Positions 1 through 9,702 of a stretch of 64,000 nt of DNA are shown piece after piece. This stretch comes from Bacillus sp. JCM 19034 (GTDB lineage Bacteria > Bacillota > Bacilli > Bacillales > Bacillaceae_D), in assembly GCF_001310635.1 (NCBI RefSeq), contig NZ_BAXR01000007.1, positions 1 through 64,000 on the forward strand, written 5' to 3'. The notes beneath the pieces were generated by a model, which was not told where the DNA came from, searched no databases, and worked only from the letters and a program-made list of their open reading frames with translations. Positions within the stretch are counted from its first letter, which is position 1. The number at the start of each line of letters is the position of its first letter. A program made the translations under genes and the position numbers.

Positions 1-129
1 TTGAATTGATTCTTCATCCCGTATACCACCTAGGAATTTTCTCACATCTTGATTCACAAATAGTTTTTTAACATCAGCATAATCCGTTTTTTTAAAAGAA
101 TTTATGAAACATCTTTCTGTTTCAAACAA
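1..129 (-). CDS. GNAT-family N-acetyltransferase, N-terminal part (cut by window edge)
   Basis: The first 43 codons of a gene that runs off the left edge. The reading frame gives MFETERCFINSFKK, then a stretch containing DVKKLFVN and VRKFLGG, which is the usual opening of GNAT (Gcn5-related) acetyltransferases that act on small molecules or ribosomal protein N-termini. A TGA lies three codons upstream, so the start must be the TTG at 129. An AAGGGG Shine-Dalgarno about 10 nt upstream supports it. The substrate cannot be judged because the acetyl-CoA motif is outside the window. It lies downstream of ssrA on the same strand, separated by 410 nt and a terminator-like hairpin. Confidence 0.7.
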   Translation of the reverse strand, partial: MFETERCFINSFKKTDYADVKKLFVNQDVRKFLGGIRDEESIQ

Positions 130-539
130 ATGAAATCATCCCCTTAGCCTGCATTTAATACATATATTTTATCTTTAAACCCATATTTCGTTAGTTTTAA
201 TTTATTAAATTAAACTGCCTCGTTAGTTAAAACTAAATCAATTGCTAATGACACCATTATTAGCAACAATCTATACGAAAACAGCCAAACAAAAAAATGA
301 TTCAAGTAATGGTCAGCTTCAGAGAAATAATTTATAAATATAAAAGACTGATTTTAACTTTGAAATAGTTAAAATCAGTCTTTTATATTTTACAAACACA
401 TTTTTAAAGTTAAGATTTTAAATACACTAACAGGATATAAAGCATATACTTACCTAAAGTTTTATAAAGCATATTGTTGCCACTTAGGCAAACTTGTGCT
501 TCAAGTCACAAAATACGTTTTAGGTGTTCAAGTTAATTT
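130..539. other. Intergenic region between GNAT gene and ssrA
   Basis: About 410 AT-rich bases with no convincing coding frame on either strand. It contains one strong inverted repeat, listed separately. I looked for a second copy of the tmRNA 3' end (an att-type repeat left by an integrated element) and found none, so there is no sign of a tmRNA-integrated island here. Confidence 0.6.
336..390 (-). terminator. Long perfect hairpin downstream of ssrA
   Basis: Arms of 23 bp (336-358 and 368-390) are perfectly complementary around a 9-nt loop. On both strands the outer part of the stem supplies A- or T-rich tracts, so it could end transcription in either direction. Its place about 150 nt after the tmRNA 3' end suggests it stops read-through from ssrA. 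Confidence 0.6.
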
Positions 540-556
540 TGGTGGAGACGGTGGGA

Positions 557-829
557 CATGTATTTCCACGCTTTCGCAAGTGGCACTGACTATATCTTGA
601 ACTTGAGATATTTCAAGTCCCTTGGCGTGTTATGAAGCATGTGTATTTGCTAAGTGCAGGATGCTTCATCCTAGTACTACCAACGAGGGTAGCCTATAAG
701 TCGATACACGGCTGTTGGATCGCTCCACATACCGCTCGATGTTGTCATATCATCATAGTAGATGACTTAGAGTTCATCGATAAAGCCAAGTTATCACTTA
801 TGTGTTACCACATAAGGCGACCATTTCTA
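557..829 (-). ncRNA. Group I self-splicing intron (IA-like) in the tmRNA T-loop
   Basis: The 5' exon ends in U (830) and the intron ends in G (557), as group I splicing requires. P1 can form between exon CGAU and intron GUCG, with the U.G wobble at the splice site. The conserved P7 3' strand/S element AAGAUAUAGUC is present (plus 588-598) and pairs with GACUUAU (plus 696-702), leaving the usual single-base bulge. Between them are two small hairpins (CUACC/GGUAG and GGAUG/CAUCC) in the P7.1/P7.2 positions typical of subgroup IA, then a P8 hairpin (ACUUGA/UCAAGU). A P9 hairpin with a GAAA tetraloop precedes the 3' splice site. There is no open frame for a homing endonuclease. Family knowledge: a group I IA3 intron at the tmRNA T-loop has been reported from Clostridium botulinum. 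Confidence 0.92.
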
Positions 830-1044
830 ATCGAACCCACGTCCAGAAATAACGACACTTACGCTTCTACGAGCGTAGTCACTGTATTAGCATTTCGCCG
901 ACAATTCGGCCCAGCAACAGGCTTCCTTGTGGCTAGTCTGATTAATCTCTTCCTTCACCCTCAGACGGAGGGTAACCGGCGTAGCCCACTTAAAGTGAGT
1001 CCCGTATCCTACCACATGGGCGATGGAGGCGGAACCGCAGAGTG

Positions 1045-1083
1045 CTATTAGGCAGCTACTGCGAAGTTATTGTTTTCTTTGCC
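1045..1083 (-). CDS. tmRNA proteolysis tag reading frame
   Basis: The resume codon GGC is followed by a short frame ending in tandem TAA TAG. Together with the alanine carried by tmRNA the tag would be AGKENNNFAVAA. The C-terminal AVAA resembles the ALAA end of the B. subtilis tag and would be recognised by ClpXP; clpP lies in this same window. Confidence 0.9.
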
Positions 1084-1186
1084 AGTTAATTGGCTTTGGC
1101 GTTTTAACGAGGCCGACCCCCTCGGCTCGCCACGTAAGCACGACCTATCCCTGTCGAATCCAAAACGTCCCCGTATTTTAAGAAAT

Positions 1187-1243
1187 CCAGAACCTCATTT
1201 CGCTCTGGACTTCTAATTATAACATAGCTAGCTCACGTTTCAA
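1187..1243 (-). promoter_or_regulatory. ssrA promoter and leader hairpin
   Basis: On the minus strand TTGAAA (1238-1243) and TATAAT (1216-1221) are 16 nt apart, a good sigma-A promoter just after smpB. The transcript would begin near 1209. The short leader up to the mature 5' end at 1172 contains a CCAGA/TCTGG hairpin (1187-1208) that would be removed by 5' processing, presumably by RNase P. Confidence 0.7.
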
Positions 1244-1253
1244 CTGGTAATTA

Positions 1254-1727
1254 TTATCCATTGATCCGATCTTTTAGTGCACGCTCTACTTCGCGTTTGG
1301 CATCTTTGCGTTTAAGAGTTTCTCGTTTATCGTAATTCTTTTTCCCTTTTGCCAGCCCGATTAACACTTTCGCGAACCCGTTTTTTAAATAAACTTTTAA
1401 CGGAACGAGTGAATAACCTTTTTGCTGCGTTTGACCGATGAGCTGGCTAATTTCTTTTTTATGCAGCAAGAGCTTCCGTGCTCTAACTGGGTCGTGGTTA
1501 TAGCGGTTTCCTTGCTCATATTCACTAATATGGGCATTGTGCAAGTATGCTTCTCCGTTTGAAACTCGGGCGAAAGAATCTTTTAAATTCATACGCCCTG
1601 CACGAATTGATTTAATTTCCGTCCCCTTTAACACGATTCCAGCTTCAAATGTTTCTTCTATAAAATAATCATGTCTCGCCCGTTTATTTTGAGCAATCAC
1701 ATTTGCGTCCTTATCGTTCATTGCCAT
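1254..1727 (-). CDS. smpB: SsrA-binding protein SmpB
   Basis: SmpB binds the tRNA-like domain of tmRNA and brings it to stalled ribosomes. The 157-residue product has the family's OB-fold core ([22 protein letters not shown] near the start) and the strongly basic C-terminal tail ([15 protein letters not shown]) that enters the empty mRNA channel. An in-frame ATG exists 7 codons upstream, but an AAGGGTG Shine-Dalgarno sits about 8 nt before the ATG at 1727, which also gives the usual SmpB length. The gene ends 82 bp before tmRNA and follows rnr by 106 bp, the order seen across Bacillaceae. Confidence 0.95.
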   Translation of the reverse strand: MAMNDKDANVIAQNKRARHDYFIEETFEAGIVLKGTEIKSIRAGRMNLKDSFARVSNGEAYLHNAHISEYEQGNRYNHDPVRARKLLLHKKEISQLIGQTQQKGYSLVPLKVYLKNGFAKVLIGLAKGKKNYDKRETLKRKDAKREVERALKDRING

Positions 1728-1833
1728 TTTCAAACACCCTTTTTTCATGCGACATGCTTATATGATAGCAAGCAGATGAAAAGGCGTCAATTTCCAAAAC
1801 GTTTATTAAAGGCACAGAAAATGTAGCCCTCTC

Positions 1834-4154
1834 TTATTTCCGCCGTTTCTTTTTCTTCCGCTTAAAGCTTGGTGCATTTTCAAAAAACTTTTTCTTCTTA
1901 TTCTTTTTAACTCCGTTTTCTTGCTTACTCTTTTCATTTAGCTTCAAACCGTTTTTGCTCTCACGTTTTCCACCGACGATCACTTTCGGTCGATCACGCC
2001 CTTCACGACGAGCTCGTGGCTTCATACCAACGATTTCGAAATCAATGGACGCTTCATCAACATTTACAGTTGCGACACGCACTTCAATTTCATCACCAAT
2101 TCGGAACACTTGTCCAGTACGTTCACCGATCATCGCGTACTGCCGCTCATCAAAGCGGTAATAATCGTCGGTTAAATAGCTAACATGAACTAGTCCTTCA
2201 ATTGTATTTTCCAATTCCACGAATAAGCCAAAATTCGTTACACTGCTAATAATTCCGGTGAACGTCTCACCGATTTTGTTACTCATAAACTGTGCTTTTT
2301 TCACATTATCTGTGTCACGTTCTGCTTCTACAGCACGACGTTCCATTTCTGAGGCGTGTCTCGTTAGATCTGGTAAGATTTCACGCATTTTTTCCTGTGT
2401 TTTATCATCGACATTGCCTTTTATTAAATACTCACGTATAAGTCGATGGACGAGCAAATCTGGATAACGGCGAATCGGTGAAGTAAAGTGCGTATAAAAT
2501 TCTGTCGACAAGCCGAAATGTCCTATACTGTTTACATCATATTTTGCTTGCTTCATCGACCTTAGCATAACAGTACTTATAACCGTCTCTTCCGGTTCTC
2601 CTCTCACTTCTTCAAGAAGCATTTGTAAGGCACGAGGATGAACGGTATTTGCATTACCACGAACGACATAGCCAAAGTTCGTAATAAACTCAAGAAATTT
2701 TGTTAGCTTTTCCGCATCCGGGTCTTCATGAATTCTGTAGACGAACGGAAGCTTTAACCAGTGGAAATGTTCAGCAATTGATTCGTTTGCTGCTAGCATA
2801 AACTCCTCAATTAATTTTTCAGCGACCGAACGTGTTCGTATGACAACATCTGTCGGTTCACCTTCCTCATTTACAAGTACTTTTGACTCATTAAAATCAA
2901 AATCAATCGCACCACGATCAAAGCGTTTTTTTCGTAAAATGGCAGCAAGCTCTTCCATTAATTCGAAAAATGGCACAAGCTCCTTGTAGTGAGCTCTCGT
3001 TTCCTCATCTTTATCAACTAATATTTTATTTACATCTGCATATGTCATTCGCTCAGTTGTTTTGATCACACTTTGGAAAATATCATGCTTCACTACTTGA
3101 CCTTGCGGAGTGATTTCCATTTCACAAGACAATGTTAAACGATCTACTTTCGGATTTAAACTACAAATCCCATTTGATAAACGATGAGGAATCATTGGAA
3201 TGACACGATCAACAAGATAAACACTCGTTGCTCGTTCACTTGCTTCTACATCAATTGGTGAACCTTCCTTCACATAATGAGACACATCGGCAATATGAAC
3301 ACCAAGCAAATAATGGCCATTATCAAGCAATTTCACTTGTACGGCGTCATCTAAATCTTTCGCGTCTGCCCCATCAATAGTCACAATCGTCTCATTACGC
3401 AAATCGCGTCGACCATGTAAATCAGCTGGATCAATTTCATCTGGTACAGCATTTGCTTGCTCAAGCACTTCATCTGGAAATTCTGTAGGAATACCATATT
3501 TATAAATGATCGATAAAATATCCATCCCTGGGTCGTTTTTATGTCCTAGAACCTTTATAACACTACCTTCAGCACTCATTCGACCTTCAGGATATTTCGT
3601 AATTTCTACGACAACTTTATGGCCATCAATTGCCCCATTTTTCTCTTCTTTTGGAATAAAAATATCATTTGTAATCCGCTTATCATCAGCAACAACAAAA
3701 CCATATGACTTTTGATCAACGAACGTTCCAACCGTCGTTGTCACTCCTCTTTCCAAAATTCGCACAACTTGTCCTTCTGGACGTGAACCTGATGATTGCT
3801 GATGAAGTCGAACGAGTACCGTATCACGGTTCATCGCACTTTTTAAATCAGCTTGCGATACGTATACATCATCTTCTCCTGGTTGTTCAGGGATAATAAA
3901 GGCAAAGCCTTAGCATGACTTTGGACTTTTCCTCGTATTAAATTCATCTTTTCGGGAACTCCATAGCGATTTGTTCTCGTTCGCACGAGCAAGCCACGTT
4001 CTTCCATTTCATTTAACACTTTCACCAATTCTTTAAACTCTTCACTACCATTAACGTTTAACGCTTCTTCAATTTCATTCATCAGTAACGGTTTTTCCGC
4101 CTCTTGGAAAAAAGCCGTCAGTTCCTGGATTTTTTCTTCATTCATGTTTTTCAC
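1834..4154 (-). CDS. rnr: Ribonuclease R (apparent 1-nt frameshift)
   Basis: Processive 3'-5' exoribonuclease that degrades structured RNA, including defective mRNAs released by tmRNA. An N-terminal winged-helix region (first ~75 residues) is followed by cold-shock domains, the RNB catalytic domain ([14 protein letters not shown], acidic metal ligands), an S1 domain ([19 protein letters not shown]) and a long lysine-rich tail. The frame breaks near 3908-3912. Before it the protein reads RGKVQSHAK, and after it [19 protein letters not shown] continues in the next frame, exactly as expected for RNase R, so one base is missing. Restored length is about 773 residues. I regard the break as a sequence error. 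Confidence 0.93.
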
Positions 4155-4166
4155 CTCTTATTGAAA

Positions 4167-4910
4167 TCAACCCCACTGTAATCGCTCTAAAAAATGATAA
4201 ATATCTTCATGGAGTTGATCTTTTTCTTTTCCTAATGTAATGACATGGGTAGATTCTTCATACCATTTGATTTCTTTAATCTTCGAGCCAATCTGTTCAA
4301 AAATAACATTGGCACTATTTACATCAATCATTTCATCATGACGCGCTTGAATGACTAAAGCCGGGCTCGTTACCATCTCAAGCGAACGTTTCACACGATC
4401 CATTTCCAACCGTAAAGTGGAAATTAGATTTAATGAACCTTCGCGAAACCTCTCTAGTTCTCCTTTAATTTGGTCACCTGATTTATTTTCCCGCTCTTTA
4501 TATTGCTTTGCATAATGTATCATTCCATCATAAATAGAACGCTCCGTTCTTTGTTTCATTGGAGCACACATCGGAATAACACCGACAACTGAATATGATT
4601 GAGCAAGCTTTAAACTTAAAAGTCCACCAAGCGATAAGCCTGCTACGGCTATTTTTTTATATCCTTGTTCTTGTAAATACGTATATCCTTGTTGGGCATT
4701 TTGCCACCAATCATTGGGTTCTACCTCTAGAAGGAATTCTGGAGCAACACCGTGTCCCTTATAAAGCGGGGCATGTGCTGTATAGCCTTTTTTCTGCAAA
4801 AAACGACCTAACATCCTTACATCAGCAGTTGTCCCAGTAAATCCATGTAAAAGCAATACAGCACGTTCGCCACCCTCAAACATAAATGATTTTGGCACTA
4901 CAGTCCTCAT
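4167..4910 (-). CDS. est: Carboxylesterase (Est30/YvaK type alpha/beta hydrolase)
   Basis: Soluble serine esterase acting on short acyl chains. It shows the oxyanion motif LLLHGFTG (residues ~19-26), the nucleophile elbow GLSLGG with serine near residue 93, an ARHDEMI segment carrying the acid, and STHVITL carrying the catalytic histidine. It closely resembles the Geobacillus Est30 family in length (247 aa) and motif spacing. I place the start at the ATG at 4910, preceded by GAAGGTG, because family members begin there; an ATG 17 codons upstream is also open. It sits between secG and rnr as in B. subtilis. The physiological substrate is unknown. Confidence 0.88.
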   Translation of the reverse strand: MRTVVPKSFMFEGGERAVLLLHGFTGTTADVRMLGRFLQKKGYTAHAPLYKGHGVAPEFLLEVEPNDWWQNAQQGYTYLQEQGYKKIAVAGLSLGGLLSLKLAQSYSVVGVIPMCAPMKQRTERSIYDGMIHYAKQYKERENKSGDQIKGELERFREGSLNLISTLRLEMDRVKRSLEMVTSPALVIQARHDEMIDVNSANVIFEQIGSKIKEIKWYEESTHVITLGKEKDQLHEDIYHFLERLQWG

Positions 4911-5113
4911 CCTAACACCTTCATTCCATCGTTCCTCACTATAACTTTTCCCCATAATCACTCAATCTAACCGTATAAGAGAAAAGCGTTAGCATTTTTC
5001 CTTATACGCTTCATGCGTTTATTAGCAACGCTGTCTCCTATTTTGCTTACTTCACTCTTTATGTAAGAAAGATTTTTAATTAGCTATACTTAGAAAATAT
5101 CGAACTTTTATAC

Positions 5114-5144
5114 AGAAAAACGGCAGGTGTTTAATCACCTACCG
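5114..5144 (-). terminator. Rho-independent terminator after secG
   Basis: CGGTAGGTG and CACCTGCCG form a stem around ATTAAA on the minus strand, followed by a T5 tract. It lies 10 nt beyond the secG stop codon. Confidence 0.85.
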
Positions 5145-5153
5145 CTTCATTCA

Positions 5154-5384
5154 TTAAAGGAAAAATGCTACTGTTACCGTTAGAACAAAGAATAAAACTG
5201 AAAGCACAACTGTTGCCCGAATTAACACGGCATCTAGTCCGCGTGCTTTCTGCTTTCCAACTAACTGTTCCGCTCCACCAGAGATTGAACCTGACAGCCC
5301 AGCACTTCTTCCAGATTGTAGCAATACAACCCCAATTAATAAAATCGATACAATGATAAGTAGAACAATTGATAATAGTTGCAC
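5154..5384 (-). CDS. secG: Preprotein translocase subunit SecG
   Basis: Small membrane subunit of the SecYEG channel; secA is in this window too. Two hydrophobic segments flank the conserved cytoplasmic loop [25 protein letters not shown], which matches Bacillus SecG. I choose the GTG at 5384 as start: GGAGGTG lies 7 nt upstream and the product is then 76 residues, the B. subtilis length. An upstream ATG at 5411 would put the Shine-Dalgarno inside the gene. Confidence 0.93.
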   Translation of the reverse strand: MQLLSIVLLIIVSILLIGVVLLQSGRSAGLSGSISGGAEQLVGKQKARGLDAVLIRATVVLSVLFFVLTVTVAFFL

Positions 5385-5517
5385 AATCTTACACCTCCAC
5401 GACAAATACACACTATTTATAATGTAGCATAAAGCACGTCTATTCTACAACAGGAAAAATAATTATTTTCAGTCTTGAAGCATGACAGACGTGTGCGATG
5501 ATTGAATTTTGTAACGA

Positions 5518-6664
5518 TCAAGTTGTCGTATATTGGTCTTTCTTCATAGTGCCATTATCAGTTTTCTTTTTCCACCTTTTTTTAATCATTGTTATACATG
5601 CCATTAAGACAATTGGGATAACTGCTACAATTGTTATAAATAATGGCCAAATAATCCCCACATTCTCCACGAATTCTAACTCATGTCTATATAACGTAAC
5701 GGACATAAAAAAGCATAAAATCGATAAAGGAAAGACAAATATTTTCGTCTCCTTTTCACCAACCATTCCGTTAAAAAGGACATAAATCATGTAAAGCACA
5801 ATCGATGCCTTCATATAGGAGCCGATGATCCAGCTCATTGCCATAACCGCTTCGATCCGTGTAAGGATATCGTGAACATCAATTAAAGTTGAAATATAAA
5901 ACAAGGAATATTTAATTTTAGCTCCAATAGGGCCTAATACCATGATCGAAATGATTACTGTTGTGAGTAGAAGCCCCGTCGTAACGATGTGAGCAATGAT
6001 CATACCCCGTTTTAGCGTACCTGCTTCTTTTTGTCGAGAAAAAGGGAGCAAAATAGCAAACAAAAATCACCTCACTATAGGGAAACCCATATACGAAGTA
6101 AACACCCTGGAAAACAGCCCCCCAACCTTCGGGTATGAGAGGTAATACATATTCCGGCTCAATCGCTGGAATAATTGTGACAAGAAATAACCCTAACACT
6201 AACAATACAAACAGAAGCAGCATCGTAAACATACGTCCTATTACTTCAAAGCCACAAAATACCGTTAACGCTGCCACAAATAAGATAAAAACTTGGAAAA
6301 TGTATAAAGGTGTTTCCCGCATAACTGTATTGTGTAAAAACATACCAACGTCTAAAATAATATTCGAGATCATAATAAGTAACAAAAAGAATAATAAAAT
6401 ATGAAAGATATGAGATAGCCATTTTCCATAAATCTCTCTTGAATACTCTACAAACGTCTTACCTTTATATACTTTATTTAAATAGAATATAACATATAAC
6501 AAACCAAGGCTAATGACAGATGCGAGAATCAAAGAAATCCAAGCTGCATTCCCCGCATTTCCGATAAGAGGGGAAGGAATATTCACTAATGCAGAGCCAA
6601 TCATATAGCAAAGAAATATAAACGACATCTGATGGTCACTAACTATTTCCTTTGAACGCTTCAT
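5518..6664 (-). CDS. Spore germinant receptor B subunit (GerAB/GerKB permease family), 1-nt frameshift
   Basis: Integral membrane protein of the APC superfamily that forms the putative germinant-binding subunit of a GerA-type receptor in the spore inner membrane. About ten hydrophobic segments are visible, with the family-typical start HQMSFIFLCYMIGSALVNIPSP and a central GFPYSEVI. The frame changes within a five-T run (minus strand; plus 6062-6066). Deleting one T joins GFPYSEVILFAILLPFSRQKEAG, as in homologues, giving about 381 residues. It is the last gene of the A-C-D-B operon and starts 10 nt after the small D gene. The germinant cannot be deduced. Confidence 0.88.
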
Positions 6665-6673
6665 CCTTCCCTC

Positions 6674-6914
6674 CTATTCAGCTTTCAACCAATTTACAAT
6701 TTGATTTGCAGGCTGAAACATCACATCATGTAGTAAATCAACGACATTGTATAAATCTAAGATCATGATAAAATCAATACTTAAATAGAATGAGACTAGT
6801 ATGATCATGGTATAGATCATTTTTTATTTTACGACTTTTTGTTTTTAGCTTCGGACCGTCATGCATTAATAAGATTAGAAATAATATAAACACTAAAATC
6901 AATTTAGTTGTCAT
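6674..6914 (-). CDS. Small two-TM D-type subunit of the germinant receptor operon (frameshifted)
   Basis: A short gene between the C and B subunits, with AGGTGAT upstream of its ATG. The frame breaks in a six-A run on the minus strand (plus 6820-6825). Without one A it encodes 79 residues: a hydrophobic N-terminal helix (LILVFILFLILLM), a basic linker (KLKTKSRKIK), a second helix (MIYTMIILVSFYLSIDF) and a polar tail ending NWLKAE. Small D subunits of this layout accompany several GerA-family operons and can modulate receptor function. The assignment rests on position, size and topology rather than sequence recognition. Confidence 0.6.
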
Positions 6915-6924
6915 GAATCATCAC

Positions 6925-8079
6925 CTAATCTGCTTCCATAAATGGTTTAAAGTCTACGAGCCCTGAGCCAACTACTCGGACATTTATGTTAAAGGAAAAT
7001 TGAGCATTTCCAAAATACTCATCCCAATCACCCTTAACCTCATCCCACTGATCAGGGTTGTTTTTATAAATTTCATTCCCTAAATTAAGAACATCAATTT
7101 TTTTCTCTTTCAGTTCTTTTATCGTTTTTTCCAAGTCTGTTTTAACTGTTTCTTCAATTTTTCTGGAATATGCATTGATTTCTTCATCTGTTTCTAAAAC
7201 GGTTTCACACATAAGTTCACGTATCATTGCATCCAACTCAATGACCACGTCTACTAATAATTGCTCACCTTCAATTGTTGGTGAAACACGTGTATTTGTT
7301 TTAATTAGATCAATGTTATCGGATTCAATCATAGCTTCTTGTTCCTCATGTTTGCACGGTATTTTCCAAACTCCACGTTCAAATTGCTCACGAAGTACTA
7401 ATACGTGCTGAGTTTGTGTTCCATTTAATTCATCGACCATCAATCCATTTTGTAGAACTGCCACCCCGATTAAGGAAGCAGTCTCGATTGTTTCTTCTAC
7501 CTCTTTTTTTACTAATGGAACTAGTGCAACCTCTAGCTGACTTTGTAGTTGTAAACTTAATTCATGCAACGTTGTATCTAAAGTGTTACCAGCTTCGTCA
7601 TGGGAAATTTTTTGTAACTCTCTAAGCTGTCTGCTAGAGGAAAAGTCAAACAACGGCTCAATTTCTAAATAATCACGACCTTTACCTTTTCCAATGACTA
7701 AATTCGTTGTTGCACGTGGTTCTTGCTCACGATAAAAGAAAGCAAGTATATCATTAAAATGGCGATCTCTTGCCGTTTCTTCTCCAATAACAATGATTTG
7801 CATATGGCTCCAATTTCCCCTACGACCGAAATAATTGACAAGATTTCTGGCCCCTTCTGATATTGATTTACTTTCAACTGTAAAAGTGGCAGGTTCTCTA
7901 TCCGATTCACCACCTTCTGGGCCAACCTTTGTCGGTCGATAAAGTTGAACGGTTAGTTCAAGCTGTTCTTCAGTTTCATCAATCGCTGCACCTAAAATAA
8001 ATGCTCTCTCCATTAACTCTCTTTGATCCCAACATCCTGCGAGTAGGAGAAGAACAATCATGATCATAATCCGTTTCAT
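6925..8079 (-). CDS. Spore germinant receptor C subunit, lipoprotein (GerAC/GerKC family)
   Basis: A 384-residue lipoprotein of the germinant receptor complex on the outer face of the spore inner membrane. The N-terminus is a lipoprotein signal ending LLLLAGC, so Cys16 would be lipidated, followed at once by WDQREL, the hallmark of GerC proteins. The rest is the three-domain GerAC fold, ending with a segment containing DQWDEVKGDWDEYF. The gene is intact, begins 9 bp after the A subunit gene and precedes the small D gene by 10 bp. Confidence 0.93.
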   Translation of the reverse strand: MKRIMIMIVLLLLAGCWDQRELMERAFILGAAIDETEEQLELTVQLYRPTKVGPEGGESDREPATFTVESKSISEGARNLVNYFGRRGNWSHMQIIVIGEETARDRHFNDILAFFYREQEPRATTNLVIGKGKGRDYLEIEPLFDFSSSRQLRELQKISHDEAGNTLDTTLHELSLQLQSQLEVALVPLVKKEVEETIETASLIGVAVLQNGLMVDELNGTQTQHVLVLREQFERGVWKIPCKHEEQEAMIESDNIDLIKTNTRVSPTIEGEQLLVDVVIELDAMIRELMCETVLETDEEINAYSRKIEETVKTDLEKTIKELKEKKIDVLNLGNEIYKNNPDQWDEVKGDWDEYFGNAQFSFNINVRVVGSGLVDFKPFMEAD

Positions 8080-8088
8080 AACATACCC

Positions 8089-9665
8089 TCATTTCTCATC
8101 CGATGTATGTGGAAACTGGTGCTTTTTACGGTTACGAGGTGATTCCAACAGGTATCTTATTGGCACACGAATAAATGCATCTCTAAGCTTTTGTGGCCTT
8201 AAAGGAGCAAATGGTGCCAAATAAGGTACCCCTAATGATCTTAAAGAGCTTAAATGTAATAAAATTAAAAGCAAACCAACCATAATACCAAATCCCCCTA
8301 GCGTTGCAGCTAAGAACATAAGGGGAAACTGTAAAATACGGTAAGCGGTAGCTAAGTTATACTGAGGGATTGCAAATGAGGAAATCCCTGTTAAGGCAAC
8401 AACTACGACCATAATTGGTGAAGCAATCCCCGCCTGGATAGCTGCCTCTCCAATGATCAAAGCCCCTACGATGCTCACTGCTTGTCCAACAGGCTTGGGC
8501 ATACGAACTCCCGCTTCACGCATTAATTCAAAGAAGAAAAGCATAATTATCGCTTCAATTAGTGCGGGAAATGGAATTCCTTCTCGCGTATTAATAATCG
8601 CCAGAAGTAATATTGATGGGATCATTTCAGGGTGAAAAGTCGACAATGCTATGTATACACTTGGTAACGTTAACGCGATAATTACAGCAATAAACCTCAT
8701 TAATCGAATAGCTGTTGATACAAACGAACGCTGGTAATAATCTTCTACAGATTGGAACAACTCTAAGTAAAGAGCTGGACATATTAACATCGCACCTGTC
8801 CCATGAACGAGCACAATGATTTTTCCATCTAATAGTGCAGCTGTTGCCGTATCGGGACGTTCTGTATATCGATATTGAGGAAAAGGAGAAAATGTAGAGT
8901 CTTCTATTAACTCCTCTAAAATGAAGTCTCTAATATATCTAAATCCTTCACCTTTTCTATCCGTCTTTGAAACTCTTCTAAAACCTCTCGATCCACTGCC
9001 CCTTCTACATACATATATGCTATTTCTGTTCTAGTCACTTCGCCGACGTGTAAAGTCTTTAGCTTTAAATGTTTGGATTGCATTCTTGAGCGAATAAGCC
9101 CAATATTTACTTTTAAATCTTCGACCGTTCCTGTATGCGGACCTCTAACAACTGATTCTGATGAAGGTTCACCAACAGATCTACCTTCAATCGATAACGC
9201 TTCAAATGCTAAGGCTTGATCCCAGCCATTTATAAAGAGAACAAAATAACCAGCCAAAACCTTTGTTGTAGCTTCTTCATAGTCATTAATAAGTTCAGGC
9301 GTTTCATTCGTAACCCCATTATTTTTAATGAAGTGTTTAAGTTGTTCCAGAGTAATTTGATTCGCTGGACCAACTTCATGTTTGACAACATCTTGTAATA
9401 TTGACTTAACATAATTCACCGTTTCTTGTTGGACAAGTGTCTGACAATGTACAATGAACGCCTTAATTTTTAATTGTGGCCCAAATTGGTAATCATTAAA
9501 ATTTATATCTGCACTATCTTTAAACGTTTTATCCAGCCTGGCTCGACTTTCCGTTAAATCACTGTCGATCCTTTTTAACTGTTTTACAGAATCATCAATA
9601 AGCTGTTCTTTTTTCGTTACACCTTTTTTTTGCTTAATTCGCCAACCGTTTCGACGTGGACTCAT
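8089..9665 (-). CDS. Spore germinant receptor A subunit (GerAA/GerKA family), 1-nt frameshift
   Basis: The A subunit joins a soluble N-terminal domain to about five C-terminal membrane helices and acts in germinant signalling. The N-terminal 250 residues show family segments such as KAFIVHC and FINGWDQAL. The membrane part includes HPEMIPSILLLAIINTREGIPFP, strongly conserved in GerA proteins. The frame shifts at an AAAA run (plus 8918-8921); one restored base gives DILETSFLEELIEDS and an intact 525-residue product. The first gene of its operon, it is preceded by a good sigma-G promoter, which fits expression in the forespore. Confidence 0.92.
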
Positions 9666-9702
9666 GCCGTCTACTCCTCGTTTGTACTTCTTTTCTTAAT
9701 GT

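Larger units (their letters stand above)
540..1172 (-). ncRNA. ssrA: tmRNA (10Sa RNA), gene interrupted by a group I intron
   Basis: tmRNA rescues ribosomes stalled on broken mRNAs and adds a proteolysis tag, working with SmpB. The 5' end GGGGACG pairs over 7 bp with CGTCTCC in front of the 3' CCA, forming the acceptor stem. The 5' domain reads GGATTCGACAGGG, the conserved tmRNA D-loop region. The tag reading frame lies at 1083-1045. The T-arm (GTGGG TTCGAT and T CCCAC) is split by a 273-nt insertion at 557-829. Removing it leaves a 360-nt RNA, the normal size for Bacillaceae tmRNA. smpB and rnr lie immediately upstream on the same strand, as in B. subtilis. An antisense open frame across this region is not a gene. 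Confidence 0.96.

Noticed and set aside
1-540. Genomic island inserted at the ssrA 3' end
   Set aside because: No second copy of the tmRNA 3' sequence, no integrase and normal composition in this short flank. The window does not extend far enough to exclude one further left.
632-1051. 139-codon open frame on the plus strand
   Set aside because: It lies entirely antisense to the intron-containing tmRNA; its length comes from structured RNA sequence, and it has no Shine-Dalgarno or family resemblance.
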